DNA of 5,919 nucleotides. It comes from Bacteriovoracaceae bacterium. GTDB lineage: Bacteria > Bdellovibrionota > UBA1018. The stretch covers positions 1 through 5,919 of the forward strand of contig JAHFAC010000128.1 in the NCBI GenBank assembly GCA_023250755.1, in the 5' to 3' direction. The notes beneath the pieces are model-generated. The model did no database searches. It was given only the letters and a program-made list of their open reading frames with translations, and was not told the origin of the DNA. Position 1 is the first letter of the stretch. Every line of letters starts with the position of its first letter. Positions 5,678 through 5,919 of this stretch are shown here, piece by piece. The position numbers were made by a program, and so were the translations under genes.

Positions 5678-5706
5678 TAAATAACAGTGGGCCAATGGTT
5701 TAGCAA
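5678..5706 (-). promoter_or_regulatory. Candidate promoter of the transposase gene, leaderless geometry
   Basis: On the minus strand TTGCTA (5706-5701), a 17-bp spacer and TATTTA (5683-5678) form a plausible sigma-70 promoter, strengthened by TGT just before the -10 (extended -10). The -10 ends exactly 7 nt before the GTG at 5670, so the predicted transcript begins at the start codon. The intervening GAGTTGT has no proper Shine-Dalgarno. The same layout is seen before the C1A peptidase gene. Confidence 0.45.
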
Positions 5707-5730
5707 AGGGTTAAATAGGAGTGTTTTCCT

Positions 5731-5913
5731 CTAAATAAATTCACCAAGGTAATAAATTGCATGGGCGCAGCTCTTTAAATGTTGTTCATACTCAGCGACA
5801 TAAATAATTGCGCGTAGATTTTGTGTTGAAAGAAGGAAAGAAAGAACCCTGTCAATTTCCGAAAAAGCGAAATTCAACCGCTTCCCATGGGGGGCTAAGG
5901 CCTTGAGTTTCAT
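5731..5913 (-). CDS. Unrecognised small ORF, possibly the C-terminal end of a longer gene
   Basis: A 60-residue frame runs from an ATG at 5913 to a TAG at 5731-5733. The frame is still open at the right edge of the window (GAA AAG before the ATG), so it may be the tail of a longer protein. The purine-rich GAAAAG directly abuts the ATG, too close for a normal ribosome site, which hints that this ATG is internal. The sequence is mixed: a basic start (MKLKALAPHGKRLNF), then amphipathic stretches such as DRVLSFLLSTQNLRAIIYVAE and a C-terminal HAIYYLGEFI. There is no signal peptide or clear transmembrane helix, and I recognise no family. It lies 60 bp upstream of the transposase gene on the same strand. 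It could be a chance ORF. Confidence 0.4.
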   Translation of the reverse strand: MKLKALAPHGKRLNFAFSEIDRVLSFLLSTQNLRAIIYVAEYEQHLKSCAHAIYYLGEFI

Positions 5914-5919
5914 CTTTTC

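Noticed and set aside
5446..5703. Plus-strand ORF of 85 codons opposite the transposase start
   Set aside because: It is a shadow of the transposase N-terminus, with no ribosome site or family signature.

Overview
The window looks like ordinary chromosomal DNA of a Gram-negative bacterium of moderate GC. The protein types fit the old deltaproteobacterial / Bdellovibrionota area: a secreted subtilase, a bacterial papain-fold protein, a signal-peptide phosphoesterase and a lone HUH 'IS200-like' transposase. This placement is an inference from protein flavour only, because there is no rRNA or other marker gene. I see no tRNA, CRISPR array, prophage or complete insertion sequence, and no gene-free stretch over 300 bases.

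Layout, left to right. Positions 1-1156 (-) hold a secreted subtilisin-family (S8) serine protease with a signal peptide and complete catalytic triad, whose C-terminus runs off the left edge. Across a 110-bp divergent spacer, 1267-2055 (+) encodes a papain-fold (C1A) cysteine peptidase with no signal peptide or propeptide. It converges, with a 14-bp gap, on a minus-strand run: an exported phosphoesterase/acid-phosphatase-like protein (2070-2942), a GNAT acetyltransferase (3035-3622) and a YcaQ/AlkX-type DNA glycosylase (3629-4879). Upstream of these lie a 137-bp repeat-rich spacer, a RAYT-like HUH transposase (5017-5670) and the end of an unrecognised ORF (5731-5913).

How the genes may work together. 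The glycosylase and acetyltransferase are almost certainly co-transcribed: they are 6 bp apart, in the same frame, separated by one TAA. The phosphoesterase may be read from the same transcript, but it has its own strong Shine-Dalgarno and a 92-bp leader. The two peptidases share a divergent control region but probably act in different compartments. The transposase looks like a domesticated single-copy gene rather than part of an intact element.

The least explained parts are non-coding. One is a five-unit, 10-bp-period tandem array lying exactly on the ycaQ translation start, followed by two perfect inverted repeats, a second 10-bp tandem duplication and a long-loop hairpin over the transposase stop. 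The other is two genes (C1A peptidase and transposase) that each have an extended -10-like element exactly 7 nt before the start codon and no Shine-Dalgarno, the geometry expected of leaderless mRNAs. I found no convincing new defence or secretion system.
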